NCBI RefSeq assembly: GCF_013131805.1
Contig: NZ_JABJRC010000007.1
Coordinates: 372,001 to 436,000 of the forward strand
Origin: Kribbella sandramycini
Lineage (GTDB): Bacteria > Actinomycetota > Actinomycetes > Propionibacteriales > Kribbellaceae
Direction of reading: 5' to 3'
Length of the DNA: 64,000 nt
Shown here: positions 41,170-49,614 of the stretch, piece by piece
Layout of the letters: each line of letters starts with the position of its first letter
Position numbering within the stretch: position 1 is the first letter of the stretch
The notes under the pieces: generated by a model
What the model was told of the DNA's origin: nothing
Database searches by the model: none
Seen by the model: only the letters and a program-made list of their open reading frames with translations
Translations under genes and position numbers: made by a program

Positions 41170-41358
41170 TTAGTACTTCTCGGCCGGCACCATGATCCAG
41201 AGTGCGAGGTAGATGAGCACCTGCGGACCCGGCAGGATGCAGCTGACCACGAAGATCAGGCGCATCGTGTTGGGCTTCATACCGAACCGACGGGCCAGTC
41301 CGGCGCAGACACCGCCGAACCAGCGACCGTGCGACGGGCGAACCAGAGCGCTAGCCAT
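41170..41358 (-). CDS. PspC-domain small membrane protein
   Basis: A 62-residue PspC domain protein: VRPSHGRWFGGVCAGLARRFGMKPNTMRLIFVVSCILPGPQVLIYLALWIMVP. The GGVCAGLA motif and one membrane helix are diagnostic. Such proteins take part in envelope-stress sensing with PspA-like partners; none is nearby. I used the ATG at 41358 because AGGA is 11 bases upstream. The ATG at 41370 directly abuts that AGGA and is less likely. Confidence 0.82.
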   Translation of the reverse strand: MASALVRPSHGRWFGGVCAGLARRFGMKPNTMRLIFVVSCILPGPQVLIYLALWIMVPAEKY

Positions 41359-41477
41359 GAGTACCGACATCCTTTCGTGGGGGGCTTACGTCCACTATGA
41401 CGACACTGGTACCCGCTGGGATCCCGCCGCACCGGTCTTCCAGGGTCTCCTCAGGGAGAGCCCTTAGCCCTTAGCTC

Positions 41478-42311
41478 TTATCGCTGGAAGCGGTAGGTCT
41501 TGCTGTCGATCGTGATGCAGACGCTCGGCGAGAGCACGATGACGCGTAGCGTCCCGTCCGGCTCGTAGTAGTCGATGCCCTCGACCTCGAAGCTGCCGGT
41601 GCAGCCGCTTTTGAGCGGGAGCTGGCCCAGCGAGGTGACTCGCCCGGTCACGTCGCTCGCACCGACCGGCGCCGACAGGTCGACCTGCAGCAGCGGCTTC
41701 GTCGTACCGAACAGCGTGCCGGCCGGGTCGTCCGACGCGCACAGCAGCCGCGTCGCCGTCACGAAGTCACAGCCCTGGACGTCGCGCACCGGCCGATCCA
41801 GGTTCACCCGCGACGCCAGCGGCAGGTTCTGCGCCGGGTTCGTCGCCCGTACCCCCGGCATCGGGAACACCAGCAGCCGGTCCATCGTCCCCCACTCGCC
41901 GTTCACCATCCACTGCGTGTCCGGCGACACCGCCGACCAGCTGTTGTTGGTCGCCTCCCACGACTCCAGCGCGTGCGTGTAGCTGGCCCACGCCCCCGTC
42001 GGCGACTGCACCCGGAACAGCTTCCCGCCCCGATCGTCCCGCTGGTACGGCTCGACGTACCACCCCTCCGCCGCCCCCGGATCCCCCACATGGTTCCACC
42101 CGCGGAACAACAGATCCGCCGGCACCGTCCCCGACCCCGTGTACCGGTACTGCGTCACCCCGCCCCGAGTCACCGTAGCGAGCCCCTGCCCCTCGTCCAG
42201 CGGCCGCGCATTGTCCGACCCCACCAACCGCCACCCGTCCACAGCATGAGCCTGTGCCGGCCACAACACGGCACCCACCACCACCATGAGAACAATCCCC
42301 AGTCTGCGCAT
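41478..42311 (-). CDS. Secreted protein of unknown function
   Basis: A 277-residue exported protein: signal peptide MRRLGIVLMVVVGAVLWPAQAHA with an AHA cleavage site. The mature part is Trp- and Asp-rich (WRLVGSDNARPLDEGQGL, GWNHVGDPGAAEGWYVEPYQ, WEATNNSW) and ends with a small Cys-containing domain (KSGCTGSFEVEGIDYYEPDG ... SPSVCITID). No catalytic motif recognised; four Cys suggest two disulfides. I used the ATG at 42311 rather than the upstream 42344. It diverges from the tRNA gene. Confidence 0.7.
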   Translation of the reverse strand: MRRLGIVLMVVVGAVLWPAQAHAVDGWRLVGSDNARPLDEGQGLATVTRGGVTQYRYTGSGTVPADLLFRGWNHVGDPGAAEGWYVEPYQRDDRGGKLFRVQSPTGAWASYTHALESWEATNNSWSAVSPDTQWMVNGEWGTMDRLLVFPMPGVRATNPAQNLPLASRVNLDRPVRDVQGCDFVTATRLLCASDDPAGTLFGTTKPLLQVDLSAPVGASDVTGRVTSLGQLPLKSGCTGSFEVEGIDYYEPDGTLRVIVLSPSVCITIDSKTYRFQR

Positions 42312-42390
42312 GCCCAGAGTTCTACCCCGCCGAACAGCCCCCAATTCGAACTTGGCACGAACATGCTGCTACTGTTCACCTCGTTCCTGA

Positions 42391-42462
42391 GCCCCCGTAG
42401 CTCAGGGGATAGAGCACCGCCCTCCGGAGGCGGGTGCGCAGGTTCGAATCCTGCCGGGGGCG
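42391..42462 (+). tRNA. tRNA-Arg(CCG)
   Basis: Cloverleaf read directly. The 7-bp acceptor stem GCCCCCG pairs with CGGGGGC (42455-42461), with discriminator G42462. The D arm is GCTC/GAGC. The anticodon stem CCGCC/GGCGG (42417-42421, 42429-42433) encloses loop CTCCGGA with anticodon CCG at 42424-42426. The T arm is GCAGG-TTCGAAT-CCTGC. CCA is not encoded. It reads CGG arginine codons, which are common in this GC-rich genome. Confidence 0.97.
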
Positions 42463-42474
42463 CGCGGACGATCT

Positions 42475-42515
42475 GGGCGATCCATGTCAGCAAACTGCGC
42501 TGACTAGGATCGCCC
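42475..42515 (+). terminator. tRNA-Arg terminator, first copy
   Basis: GGGCGATCC pairs with GGATCGCCC, and after a 2x2 internal loop GTCAGC pairs with GCTGAC, around loop AAACTGC. It is followed by the T-rich TTCGTGCTTTGT. 13 bases past the tRNA end. Confidence 0.75.
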
Positions 42516-42558
42516 TTCGTGCTTTGTGGGGGCGCAGCCCCCACACCCCGCCCGATCT

Positions 42559-42599
42559 GGGCGATCCATGTCAGCAAACTGCGCTGACTCGGATCGCCC
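42559..42599 (+). terminator. tRNA-Arg terminator, second copy
   Basis: It has the same 9+6 bp hairpin as the first copy, 84 bp further on. The only change falls in the internal loop, so pairing is unaffected. The same T-rich stretch follows. Confidence 0.65.
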
Positions 42600-42637
42600 T
42601 TCGTGCTTTGTGGGGGCGCAGCCCCCACACCCCGCCC

Positions 42638-42984
42638 GGAGGGGCTCCGCCCCCCGGACCCCCTCCGTGGTCGCCCCCGGCCCTCCCGGGCCTCACGCCC
42701 CCAGCAGCTCCCGCCCAACCCACAGCCCCCGTCACCGACACCACCGGGCTCGGCAGCCGCGCCCCCTCCAGCGGCCGACGGCTACCTGACCCAAGCAAAG
42801 GCACCGGCCGCCCTCAGCCAACTGACCCACAGCACCCCAACCCCGGCGGCTCGGCACCTCGGCCAACTTCCAGCGGCCGGTGGTTGCTGGGGCCAGGCGA
42901 GGGGGTCGGCCGCCTTCGGCTGAGGGAGGGAGGTTTGTGGGAAGCCGCAGGGTGGTGGCGGGGTGGGGTGATTACGGTTTGGGG
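42638..42984. other. C-rich spacer between the repeat unit and the histidine kinase gene
   Basis: A 347-bp stretch with a GGAGGGGCTCC hairpin-forming sequence at its start (42638-42665). Strand asymmetry then follows: C/A-rich to about 42890, G/T-rich afterwards. Frames are open on both strands but use codons unlike neighbours. I see no gene, tRNA fragment or integrase site. Confidence 0.5.
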
Positions 42985-43881
42985 ATGGGCGGCTGGCGGC
43001 GGCGGTGGGGGGTTGGGGTGGGGCGTGGGGTTGTGGGTGGGTTGGGGGGTGGGGTGGTGGTGCTGGTGGGAGTTTGGGTGGTGCTGAGTGTGCGGGCGCT
43101 GGGAGGTGGGGAGGCCGAGCGGAGCTGGTGGGATCCGATTACTTGGGCCGGGTTCGGGGTGTTGGTGGTGTTTCTGGCCGCGGTGGGGGTTGTCGGGCTG
43201 GTCGGGGTGCAGCGGTGGGTTGCGTTGTGGCGGCTGGCTCCTGGTGAGCGGGAGGCCTGGCGGCTGCGGGTGGAGCAGTTGACCCGTAGCCGGTCGGAGG
43301 TGCTGGAGGCGGTGACCAGCGAGCGCCGACGCATCGAGCGCGACCTGCATGACGGCGTACAGCAGCGGCTGGTCGGCCTGGGCATGCTGCTCGGCCGTGC
43401 CCAGCGGCTGGACGACGAAGCGGCAAGAGCTCTCGTCCGCCAGGCCCAGGAGGAAACCCAGCGTGCCCTCGCCGAGCTGCGGGAGGTCTCCTGGCGGATC
43501 CACCCAGTAGCCCTCGACGACGGCGGCCTGTCCGTCGCTCTGGAGGAGCTGGTCGAACGCTCCGCCGTCCCCACCACCCTCACGTACGACGTACCAACCC
43601 GACCCCACCCCGCGTCGGAGACCGTCGCGTACTTCGTCGTCCGCGAGGCTCTCACCAACGCCCTCAAACACAGCCAAGCCACACGCGTCGACATCACCGT
43701 CCGACGCACAGACGACGTCCTACTGGTTGAGGTGACCGACAACGGCACCGGCGGCGCCCGAGTGCGCAGCGGCGGCCTGTCCGGCCTGGCCCGCAGGGTA
43801 GCGGCGTACGACGGCCAGTTCGTGCTCACCAGCCCGGCCGGTGGCCCGACGACCCTGCGAGTGGAGCTTCCATGCGGATAG
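42985..43881 (+). CDS. NarL-type sensor histidine kinase (HisKA_3)
   Basis: Membrane histidine kinase of 298 residues. Two transmembrane helices (VVGGLGGGVVVLVGVWVVLSV and FGVLVVFLAAVGVVGLVGV) flank a short outside loop, so there is no sizeable sensor domain. The dimerisation/phosphoacceptor helix is RRIERDLHDGVQQRL with H122; the ATPase N-box is EALTNALKHS and the G-box DNGTGGA. I used the ATG at 42985, since upstream codons fall in the low-complexity spacer. Its 3' end overlaps the response regulator by ten bases. Short-loop kinases of this group often sense envelope stress. Confidence 0.88.
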   Translation: MGGWRRRWGVGVGRGVVGGLGGGVVVLVGVWVVLSVRALGGGEAERSWWDPITWAGFGVLVVFLAAVGVVGLVGVQRWVALWRLAPGEREAWRLRVEQLTRSRSEVLEAVTSERRRIERDLHDGVQQRLVGLGMLLGRAQRLDDEAARALVRQAQEETQRALAELREVSWRIHPVALDDGGLSVALEELVERSAVPTTLTYDVPTRPHPASETVAYFVVREALTNALKHSQATRVDITVRRTDDVLLVEVTDNGTGGARVRSGGLSGLARRVAAYDGQFVLTSPAGGPTTLRVELPCG

Positions 43882-44516
43882 TGCTCGCCGAAGACAGCAC
43901 GCTCCTGCGCGCCGGCCTCATCAGTCTGCTGCGCGAAGCCGGCCACGACGTCGCAGCAGCGGTCGGCGACGGCGATGCGCTCATAGCCGCCTGTGCGGAG
44001 CACCTCCCGGACGTAGTGATCGCCGACGTCCGCATGCCCCCGACGTTCACCAGCGAAGGTCTGCAAGCCGCCCTCACCATCCGGCAGGCACACCCCGGCA
44101 TCGGCGTCCTCGTCCTCTCGCAGTACGTCGACAAGCGCTACACCGGCCAACTGCTCGACGGAGAGGCCCGCGGCGTCGGCTACTTACTGAAGGACCGCGT
44201 GGTCGAGGTCGAAGACTTCCTGGAGGCCCTGCACCGGGTAGCGGCCGGCGGTACGGCGTTCGACCCCGAGGTGGTCCGGCGGCTGCTCAACCGGGCCCGC
44301 GACACCGAAGCGCTCGCCCGTCTCACCAGCCGCGAGTACGACGTGCTCGAACTGATGGCCCAGGGTCACACCAACGACTCCATCGCCGCCCGGCTCTACA
44401 TCTCGCGCAGCGCCGTCGAGAAACATGCCAACGCGATCTTCGACAAACTCCGGCTCAACGACGCCGACGGCTTCAACCGACGCGCTCTGGCGATCATCCG
44501 CTTCCTCAACGCCTGA
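43872..44516 (+). CDS. NarL/FixJ-family response regulator
   Basis: A 214-residue regulator with a receiver domain (phosphoacceptor D52 in VVIADVRMPP, acidic D8, Lys in GYLLKD) and a C-terminal LuxR HTH (LTSREYDVLELMAQGHTNDSIAARLYISRSAVEKHANAIF, about 150-190). The ATG at 43872 lies inside the kinase gene, so the pair is translationally coupled. A serine hydrolase starts 13 bp downstream and may be part of the same operon and response. Confidence 0.92.
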   Translation: MRIVLAEDSTLLRAGLISLLREAGHDVAAAVGDGDALIAACAEHLPDVVIADVRMPPTFTSEGLQAALTIRQAHPGIGVLVLSQYVDKRYTGQLLDGEARGVGYLLKDRVVEVEDFLEALHRVAAGGTAFDPEVVRRLLNRARDTEALARLTSREYDVLELMAQGHTNDSIAARLYISRSAVEKHANAIFDKLRLNDADGFNRRALAIIRFLNA

Positions 44517-44529
44517 AGGACTTTCACCC

Positions 44530-45936
44530 GTGCACACCAGGCTTCTGGCTGCCTGCACGGCCGTCGCCACTCTGTGGACCGGCCTGCCCGCAGCCCAACC
44601 CGAACCCGCCTCGATCGCCGCAGTCGTCGAGCGCAACCTCGGCCCGACCCGCCTCCCCGGCGTCGCGGTCGCAGTGGTCAAGGACGGCCGCGTCGTCCAC
44701 ACCGGCGGCTACGGCCGCCAAGCGAACGGCGAACCGGTCAGCAGCCGGACGCCGATGCGCATCGCGTCGCTGTCCAAGTCATTCACCGCACTAGCCGTAC
44801 AGCAGTTGGCCGAAGCCGGCCGGCTACGTCTCGACGACCCCGTCGTACGACGTCTGCCCGAGTTCGCGATGTCAGACGCCAGAGCCGGCCGGATCACCAT
44901 CCGGCAGCTACTCGACCACAGCTCCGGCATGTCCGACAAGAGCTACCCCGAAGCCGCCGTCCGCCAACCGGAGTCGCTGCAACAGGCCGTAGCTGCTCTG
45001 CGCCCGGTCAAACTCACCAGTGCGCCCGGCGAGCAGCATGCGTATCACAACCCCAACTACTGGGTCGCTGCGCGAGTTGTCGAGGTGGTGAGCGGCCGCC
45101 CCTTCGCGGACTACCTCCAGCAGCAGGTCTTCCACCCGCTCGGGATGTCGTCGACGCAGACCGTGAACGACTGGGGCGCTGCAGTTCCCGGTTTGGTGGA
45201 CGGCCACAACCGCTTCCTCGGCTTCACCCAGCCGCGCTCCGAGCCACACCGCTTCGTCGCCGGCTCCGCAGGGATCGTCACCACGGCGACAGACCTCGCC
45301 GCCTGGCTCGCCCTGCACACCAGCAAATCGGCGAGCCCAGTCCTCTCCCCCGCCGGGCTGCGCGAGCTACACCGCCCCAGCGCACCAGACGGCCACTACG
45401 CCCTCGGCTGGGACAACCCCGAACCAGATCAGGTCGCCCACAACGGCTCGTCCTTCACCTCAACGGCCACGATGGTCCTGCTACCCAACACCGGCTACGG
45501 CATCGCGCTGCTCTCCAACAGCCGCATGCCACTGGAGTCCGACGCAGAGGCGATCATGTCCGGCCTGATCGCTCTCACCGAAGGCGCTCCCGCACCAGAC
45601 GCACCACTACCGCTGGCCTTCCTAGCTGATGCATTCGCCCTTACCGGCGCAACCCTGCTCGCCGTCGGCGCAGTAATTGCAGTACGCCGAGCCAGCAACT
45701 GGGCGCGACGTCGTCGTACCTGGTGGACAGCGGCGCTCCGAACCCTGCCCTACCTACTACCCACACCGTTTCTCGCCTTCCTGCCTCGCATCCTCGAACT
45801 GGTCACAGGCGGCCGCGGAGTCACGTTCTTACTGCTCTCCCACCTCTGGCCGACCTTTCTCGCCGCAACCGGCCTGACAGCCATTGCCGGACTCGTGGTC
45901 GCGACCGCGCGAGTCCGCGCCCTACTACAGCGCTAG
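44530..45936 (+). CDS. Membrane-anchored serine hydrolase, beta-lactamase/PBP4* family
   Basis: A 468-residue protein: signal sequence MHTRLLAACTAVATLWTGLPAA, a class C beta-lactamase-like domain (S80-L-S-K83 in ASLSKSFTA, the Y-x-N motif in HAYHNPNYW, C-terminal HNGSSFTS as the KTG equivalent), then three to four transmembrane helices (LADAFALTGATLLAVGAVIAV, LPYLLPTPFLAFLPRILEL, FLLLSHLWPTFLAATGLTAIAGLVVA). The start is GTG 44530 with GAAGGA nine bases upstream. It likely acts on cell-wall peptides or D-amino-acid substrates outside the membrane. Probably co-transcribed with the two-component genes. The stop overlaps the convergent SDR gene by 12 bp. Confidence 0.87.
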   Translation: MHTRLLAACTAVATLWTGLPAAQPEPASIAAVVERNLGPTRLPGVAVAVVKDGRVVHTGGYGRQANGEPVSSRTPMRIASLSKSFTALAVQQLAEAGRLRLDDPVVRRLPEFAMSDARAGRITIRQLLDHSSGMSDKSYPEAAVRQPESLQQAVAALRPVKLTSAPGEQHAYHNPNYWVAARVVEVVSGRPFADYLQQQVFHPLGMSSTQTVNDWGAAVPGLVDGHNRFLGFTQPRSEPHRFVAGSAGIVTTATDLAAWLALHTSKSASPVLSPAGLRELHRPSAPDGHYALGWDNPEPDQVAHNGSSFTSTATMVLLPNTGYGIALLSNSRMPLESDAEAIMSGLIALTEGAPAPDAPLPLAFLADAFALTGATLLAVGAVIAVRRASNWARRRRTWWTAALRTLPYLLPTPFLAFLPRILELVTGGRGVTFLLLSHLWPTFLAATGLTAIAGLVVATARVRALLQR

Positions 45937-46839
45937 CGCGGCTCGGCAGTACTCCCACGTCCGACGGCGCTCGGCTGCCGTGTCACGAGTCCGATTCAGA
46001 TAGTGCGTCGGCCGAATGGCTCGGTCGTGCCAGAAGTGACCCGAGGGCGGAGCGGGATGCGTAGCGGCCAACCACAGCGTGGTGTCGATGCCTTGCTCCG
46101 GAGTACGCAGTACTGGCTGCGTGAGCTTGGTGAACAACGGCAGCGAGTCCGTCAGGCCTGGAGTGGCCGACCACCCGGGATGCATGGTGGCAACGGTCAA
46201 CTCCGGCAAGTGCGTAGCCAGCAGCGGCGTCAGCGCGACCTGCACTCGCTTCGACCGTGCATACGCAACAGCGCCCTTGTACGGCGTCTCCCGGTACTCC
46301 AGATCGGCCGGAAGTCGCTGCGTGTACATCCCACCCGACGCGACCAGAATGACGCGCCCATTGGCGAGCTGCGGACGGAGCAGCTCAGTCAACAGCAACG
46401 GACCGAGCACATGCGTCGCCAAGGTGAGCTCATGCCCTTGGGCGCTCTCCGTCCGCTGCGGCGGCATCACGCCGGCGTTGTGAACCAGTACGTCGATGCG
46501 GTCGGTCACCTTGTCGACATAGCGCCGCACGGCGTCCAGATCAGACACGTCACACTCGTCGACGACAAACTCACCACCCGGCACCTCACTCCGCAAGTCA
46601 GCAACCGCATCGGCCGCTTTGGCAGCAGAACGGACGACGACGTGGACAGTCGCGCCCAACCGGGCCAGCCCGGCCGCCGTCGCTTTCCCCAGCCCTGAAC
46701 GCGCTCCGGTGACCACAGCGGTCTTACCGGCAAGCGCATCCCGTCGCGGGTCTGCCGCCGACCAGCTCCGACTGCGGAGACCGTAGCCGAGCCGGGAGTA
46801 GCCCAGGACGATACTGCGATCCAGCAACGTGTCGATCAT
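45925..46839 (-). CDS. Short-chain dehydrogenase/reductase of the light cluster
   Basis: NAD(P)-dependent SDR of 304 residues with an N-terminal extension (MIDTLLDRSIVLGYSRLGYGLRSRSW) before the Rossmann motif VTGARSGLGKA. The catalytic set is NAG (VLVHNAGVMPPQ), Ser (VASGGMY) and Y-A-R-S-K. The prefix and overall sequence resemble DHRS12-like SDRs found beside DUF1365 and cyclopropane-synthase-like genes. It is the last gene of the minus-strand operon; its ATG overlaps the SRPBCC gene stop as ATGA. Substrate unknown; lipid or hydroxy-acyl is suggested by context. Confidence 0.87.
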   Translation of the reverse strand: MIDTLLDRSIVLGYSRLGYGLRSRSWSAADPRRDALAGKTAVVTGARSGLGKATAAGLARLGATVHVVVRSAAKAADAVADLRSEVPGGEFVVDECDVSDLDAVRRYVDKVTDRIDVLVHNAGVMPPQRTESAQGHELTLATHVLGPLLLTELLRPQLANGRVILVASGGMYTQRLPADLEYRETPYKGAVAYARSKRVQVALTPLLATHLPELTVATMHPGWSATPGLTDSLPLFTKLTQPVLRTPEQGIDTTLWLAATHPAPPSGHFWHDRAIRPTHYLNRTRDTAAERRRTWEYCRAALAL

Positions 46840-47273
46840 GCAGCCAGCTTCCCCAGTGCGTTGCGCAGCCCTTCCTCGGCCTCCTCGCCGAGGCGGTCGA
46901 AAGCCTTGCGCAGAAAGGGTTCCGCGAACCGTGCGAGCCCCTTCAGCTGGAACTCGGCGCGATAGGTCACCCGCGTGCTGCCGGCACCGCCGTCGAACGT
47001 CATGGTGTCGCGAGCGACCACTGTCTTGTTCTCGCCGCGCAACACGATCCGCCCCGGCCGGTCGAACTCTTCGACGACATAGGTCAGCTGAGTCTCCCGT
47101 CCGGAGAACTGCGAGATGTTCTGGTACGTCGTCCCGACGCCGCCGGCTCCGGAGACGCGGCGCGTCCGGACCGTGCCCGGATCCCACTCCTCGGTGGTCT
47201 CGAAATCGGCGAGGTAGTCGAAGACGCGCTCGGCGGGCGCTGCGACGGTGACGTCGCGCTCGATGACGATCAT
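46836..47273 (-). CDS. SRPBCC (START-like) family protein
   Basis: A 145-residue ligand-binding helix-grip fold: IERDVTVAAPAERVFDYLADFETTEEWDPGTVRTRRVSG opening, ending in an amphipathic helix (RFAEPFLRKAFDRLGEEAEEGLRNALGKL). Members bind or transform hydrophobic ligands (polyketide cyclases, lipid carriers). Both ends overlap its neighbours by 4 bases (ATGA), so it is translated in a fixed ratio with the reductase upstream and the SDR downstream. A carrier or cyclase role for a lipid substrate is inference. Confidence 0.85.
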   Translation of the reverse strand: MIVIERDVTVAAPAERVFDYLADFETTEEWDPGTVRTRRVSGAGGVGTTYQNISQFSGRETQLTYVVEEFDRPGRIVLRGENKTVVARDTMTFDGGAGSTRVTYRAEFQLKGLARFAEPFLRKAFDRLGEEAEEGLRNALGKLAA

Positions 47274-48733
47274 GGCTGCTCCTTCGGGGCTTCGGCGGCG
47301 TGCGCGATGTTGCGCTGCATGCCGCCGAAGACAACGTCGTGGAACGGACGGATGGCGGCCCAGTAGAGCTCTCCGGGCAGGCCGCGGGGATGGAAGAGGG
47401 CGCGCTGCCGGAACAGCGTGCGGCCCGCGGAGTCGGTGCCGCAGTGCAGTTCGAGCCAGGCCTCACCCGGCAGCCGCATCTCGGCGCGCAGGCGCAGGAG
47501 GTGGCCGCGCTCGAGCGTTTCGACGCGCCACCAATCCAACGGATCGCCTACCGAGAGAGTGTCCGGGTGCCGGCGTCCGCGTCGGAGGCCTGGCCCGCCG
47601 ACGACACGATCCAGAACGCCGCGCGTCCACCAGCCGAGCCGCCAGGAGTACCAGCCGCGCCTGCCGCCGATGCCCTCGATGATCTGCCACAGGCGTTCCG
47701 GCGTGGTGGCCACAACGCTTTCGCGTTCGTCGACGTACAGAGAGCCGCCGGACCAGTCCGGGTCGCCGGGGAGCGGGTCGCTCGGCGCTCCGGGAGTAGA
47801 GGCGGACGCCCACGACGTACTGACGTCGAGGTCCTGGATCTTCTGCAGAGCCAGCTGCACTGCGCGGTCGAAGCCGATCTCAGCCGGCTCGACGTACTGG
47901 TCGATGTCGCTGTCCTTACAGACGACCTCATGCACCAAGCTGTCGACCAGCGGCTTCGCGATCCCGCTCGGCACCGGCGTGACCAGACCGACCCAGTGAC
48001 TCGACAGCCGCGGCGTCAACAGCGGCAGCGCGACGATCCGCCGGCGCTGCAGACCAGCCACCTCGGCGTAGCGCTGCATCATCTCCCGGTACGTCAGAAC
48101 GTCCGGCCCGCCGATGTCGAACGGCCGGCTGACAGCCGCCGGCATCCGCGCCGACTCGACCAGATAGCGCAGTACGTCGCGGACGGCGATCGGCTGGATC
48201 CTCGTGTCCAGCCAGCGCGGTGTGACCATGACAGGCAGCCGCTCGGTCAGGTAGCGCAGCATCTCGAACGACGCCGAGCCAGAGCCCAGAATCACCGCAG
48301 CCTGCAGCACAGTGGTCGGAACGCCGCTGGCCAAGAGGATCTCGCCCACCTCACGACGTGAACCGAGATGTGGCGACAGCTCCTGGTTGTCCGGGTGCAA
48401 ACCGCCCAGGTAGACGATTCGACCGACAGCGGCCTCACGAGCCGCCGCACCGAAGGCCAGCGCCGTCCGCCGATCCAGCTCCTCGAACCGACGACCGGTC
48501 CCCAGCGCGTGGATCAGGTAGTAGGCGACATCCACACCATCCAGCGCCTTGGCCAGGACGGCGGAGTCGACCGCATCCCCTTCGACGACCTCGATCCGCG
48601 ATCGCCACGGCCGGTCGGCGAGGCGGTCGGGATGTCTGGCCAGCACGCGGACGTCGTACCCGGCGGCAAGTAACTCAGGCACCAGCCGCCCACCGATGTA
48701 TCCGGTGGCTCCGGTGACCAGGACGCGACTCAT
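47270..48733 (-). CDS. NAD(P)-binding (NmrA-like) oxidoreductase with DUF2867 domain
   Basis: A two-domain protein of 487 residues. Residues 1-290 are an atypical SDR (NmrA/extended) with VLVTGATGYIGGRLV at the N-terminus and an IGGPDVLTYREMM segment. Residues 310-480 match DUF2867, a START-like domain (SVVATTPERLWQIIEGIGGRRGWYSW, DPLDWWRVE, LFRQRALFHPRGLPGELYW). Such fusions are often annotated as SDR family oxidoreductase or DUF2867 protein. It directly follows the CarH-like regulator gene with ATGA overlap and is followed by another START-like protein. Probably acts on a quinone or lipid; unproven. Confidence 0.85.
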   Translation of the reverse strand: MSRVLVTGATGYIGGRLVPELLAAGYDVRVLARHPDRLADRPWRSRIEVVEGDAVDSAVLAKALDGVDVAYYLIHALGTGRRFEELDRRTALAFGAAAREAAVGRIVYLGGLHPDNQELSPHLGSRREVGEILLASGVPTTVLQAAVILGSGSASFEMLRYLTERLPVMVTPRWLDTRIQPIAVRDVLRYLVESARMPAAVSRPFDIGGPDVLTYREMMQRYAEVAGLQRRRIVALPLLTPRLSSHWVGLVTPVPSGIAKPLVDSLVHEVVCKDSDIDQYVEPAEIGFDRAVQLALQKIQDLDVSTSWASASTPGAPSDPLPGDPDWSGGSLYVDERESVVATTPERLWQIIEGIGGRRGWYSWRLGWWTRGVLDRVVGGPGLRRGRRHPDTLSVGDPLDWWRVETLERGHLLRLRAEMRLPGEAWLELHCGTDSAGRTLFRQRALFHPRGLPGELYWAAIRPFHDVVFGGMQRNIAHAAEAPKEQP

Positions 48734-49608
48734 CGTTCACTCCAGCGTTGGGCAGCAGTGACCGGGTCGACGTCGACGTACTCGGCGCCGACCGCGGTAG
48801 CGAGCTCGACAGAGGCGCCGCGCCCCGCGATTGCCAGTGCCCGTTCCTCCGCGAGTTGAACAAGTTCTGACCGGACAGCCTCGAACACCGCCGGATCGGA
48901 TGACGCCAGCATCACCAGATCCGGCTTCAGGATCGCTGCGGTGCTTGCAACCTCGGACATCGGCGAGTCGGCGCCAAGGAAGACCACGCGCCAGCCGGCT
49001 CGCCGTAGCACCAGACCGAACGACAGCAGTGCGATGTCGTGCAGCTCTCCGGGCGGACAGGCGAGCAGCGCGCGATTGTGGCCGCCGCTGAGCCCTGGAG
49101 ACATCGCTGCGAGCCGGGTACGGATGACCTGGCTGGCGAAGTGCTCCTGGCCGATGGTCACCTCACCCCGCGCCCACCGCTCCCCCAGCCCGTGCAGGTA
49201 CGGCAGCAGCACGTCGCGGATGACAGCCTCAATGGTCAGCGTGCTGAACAGTTGGTCGAGCACGATGTGCGCGGCCGGCTCGTCCAACTGCTCCAATGCC
49301 TCGCCGAGGGCGGTCACACCGACTGGCTGAGTCGACGGGCCCACGACCGGGATGAATGCCGGGGGCGGCGTCGACTCCGCCAGTACAGCACGAGCAGCCT
49401 CCGCTGCCGAGATTCCGTCGGCGAGGAACGCGCGCATCCGCTGCACGCGCCGGACATCCTCCTCCGAGTACAGCCGGTAGCCCCCTGCCGAGCGTGCGGG
49501 CGACAGCAGTCCGTACCGCGTCTCCCAAGCCCGCAGTACGTGCTCGCTGACTCCGGCGCGTTTGCTCAGCGCACCGATCCGCAGCCCGTTGGGTACCGAA
49601 GTCTCCAC
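48730..49608 (-). CDS. MerR-family, B12-binding (CarH/LitR-like) photoreceptor regulator
   Basis: A 292-residue repressor with an N-terminal MerR HTH (LRIGALSKRAGVSEHVLRAWETRYGLLSPARSAGGYRLYSEEDVRRV, residues 9-55) and a C-terminal cobalamin-binding region. The four-helix cap holds W145 (GERWARGE) and E155-H156 (GQEHFAS), and the Rossmann part has H190 (GELHD). In Thermus CarH the corresponding residues are W131, E141, H142 and H177; the Trp-to-Glu spacing of ten is identical. This marks an AdoCbl-dependent light sensor that should release DNA on illumination. GTG start 49608. First gene of a four-gene operon, divergent from the flavoprotein operon. Confidence 0.9.
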   Translation of the reverse strand: METSVPNGLRIGALSKRAGVSEHVLRAWETRYGLLSPARSAGGYRLYSEEDVRRVQRMRAFLADGISAAEAARAVLAESTPPPAFIPVVGPSTQPVGVTALGEALEQLDEPAAHIVLDQLFSTLTIEAVIRDVLLPYLHGLGERWARGEVTIGQEHFASQVIRTRLAAMSPGLSGGHNRALLACPPGELHDIALLSFGLVLRRAGWRVVFLGADSPMSEVASTAAILKPDLVMLASSDPAVFEAVRSELVQLAEERALAIAGRGASVELATAVGAEYVDVDPVTAAQRWSER

Positions 49609-49614
49609 AGCGTC

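Larger units (their letters stand above)
42470..42637 (+). repeat. Tandem duplication of an 84-bp two-hairpin unit after tRNA-Arg
   Basis: Copies 42470-42553 and 42554-42637 differ at one base (A42506 versus C42590). Each unit holds a long interrupted hairpin and then a short GTGGGGGC-GCA-GCCCCCAC hairpin. The near identity indicates a recent duplication. Confidence 0.9.

Noticed and set aside
42391..42462. tRNA-Arg as an integration site (att) of a genomic island
   Set aside because: No integrase gene and no second copy of the tRNA 3' end were seen in the following 20 kb.
42434..43087. Plus-strand open frame crossing the tRNA-Arg gene and the duplicated unit
   Set aside because: It starts inside the tRNA and runs through hairpin repeats. 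The protein is Pro/Arg low complexity and has no start signal.
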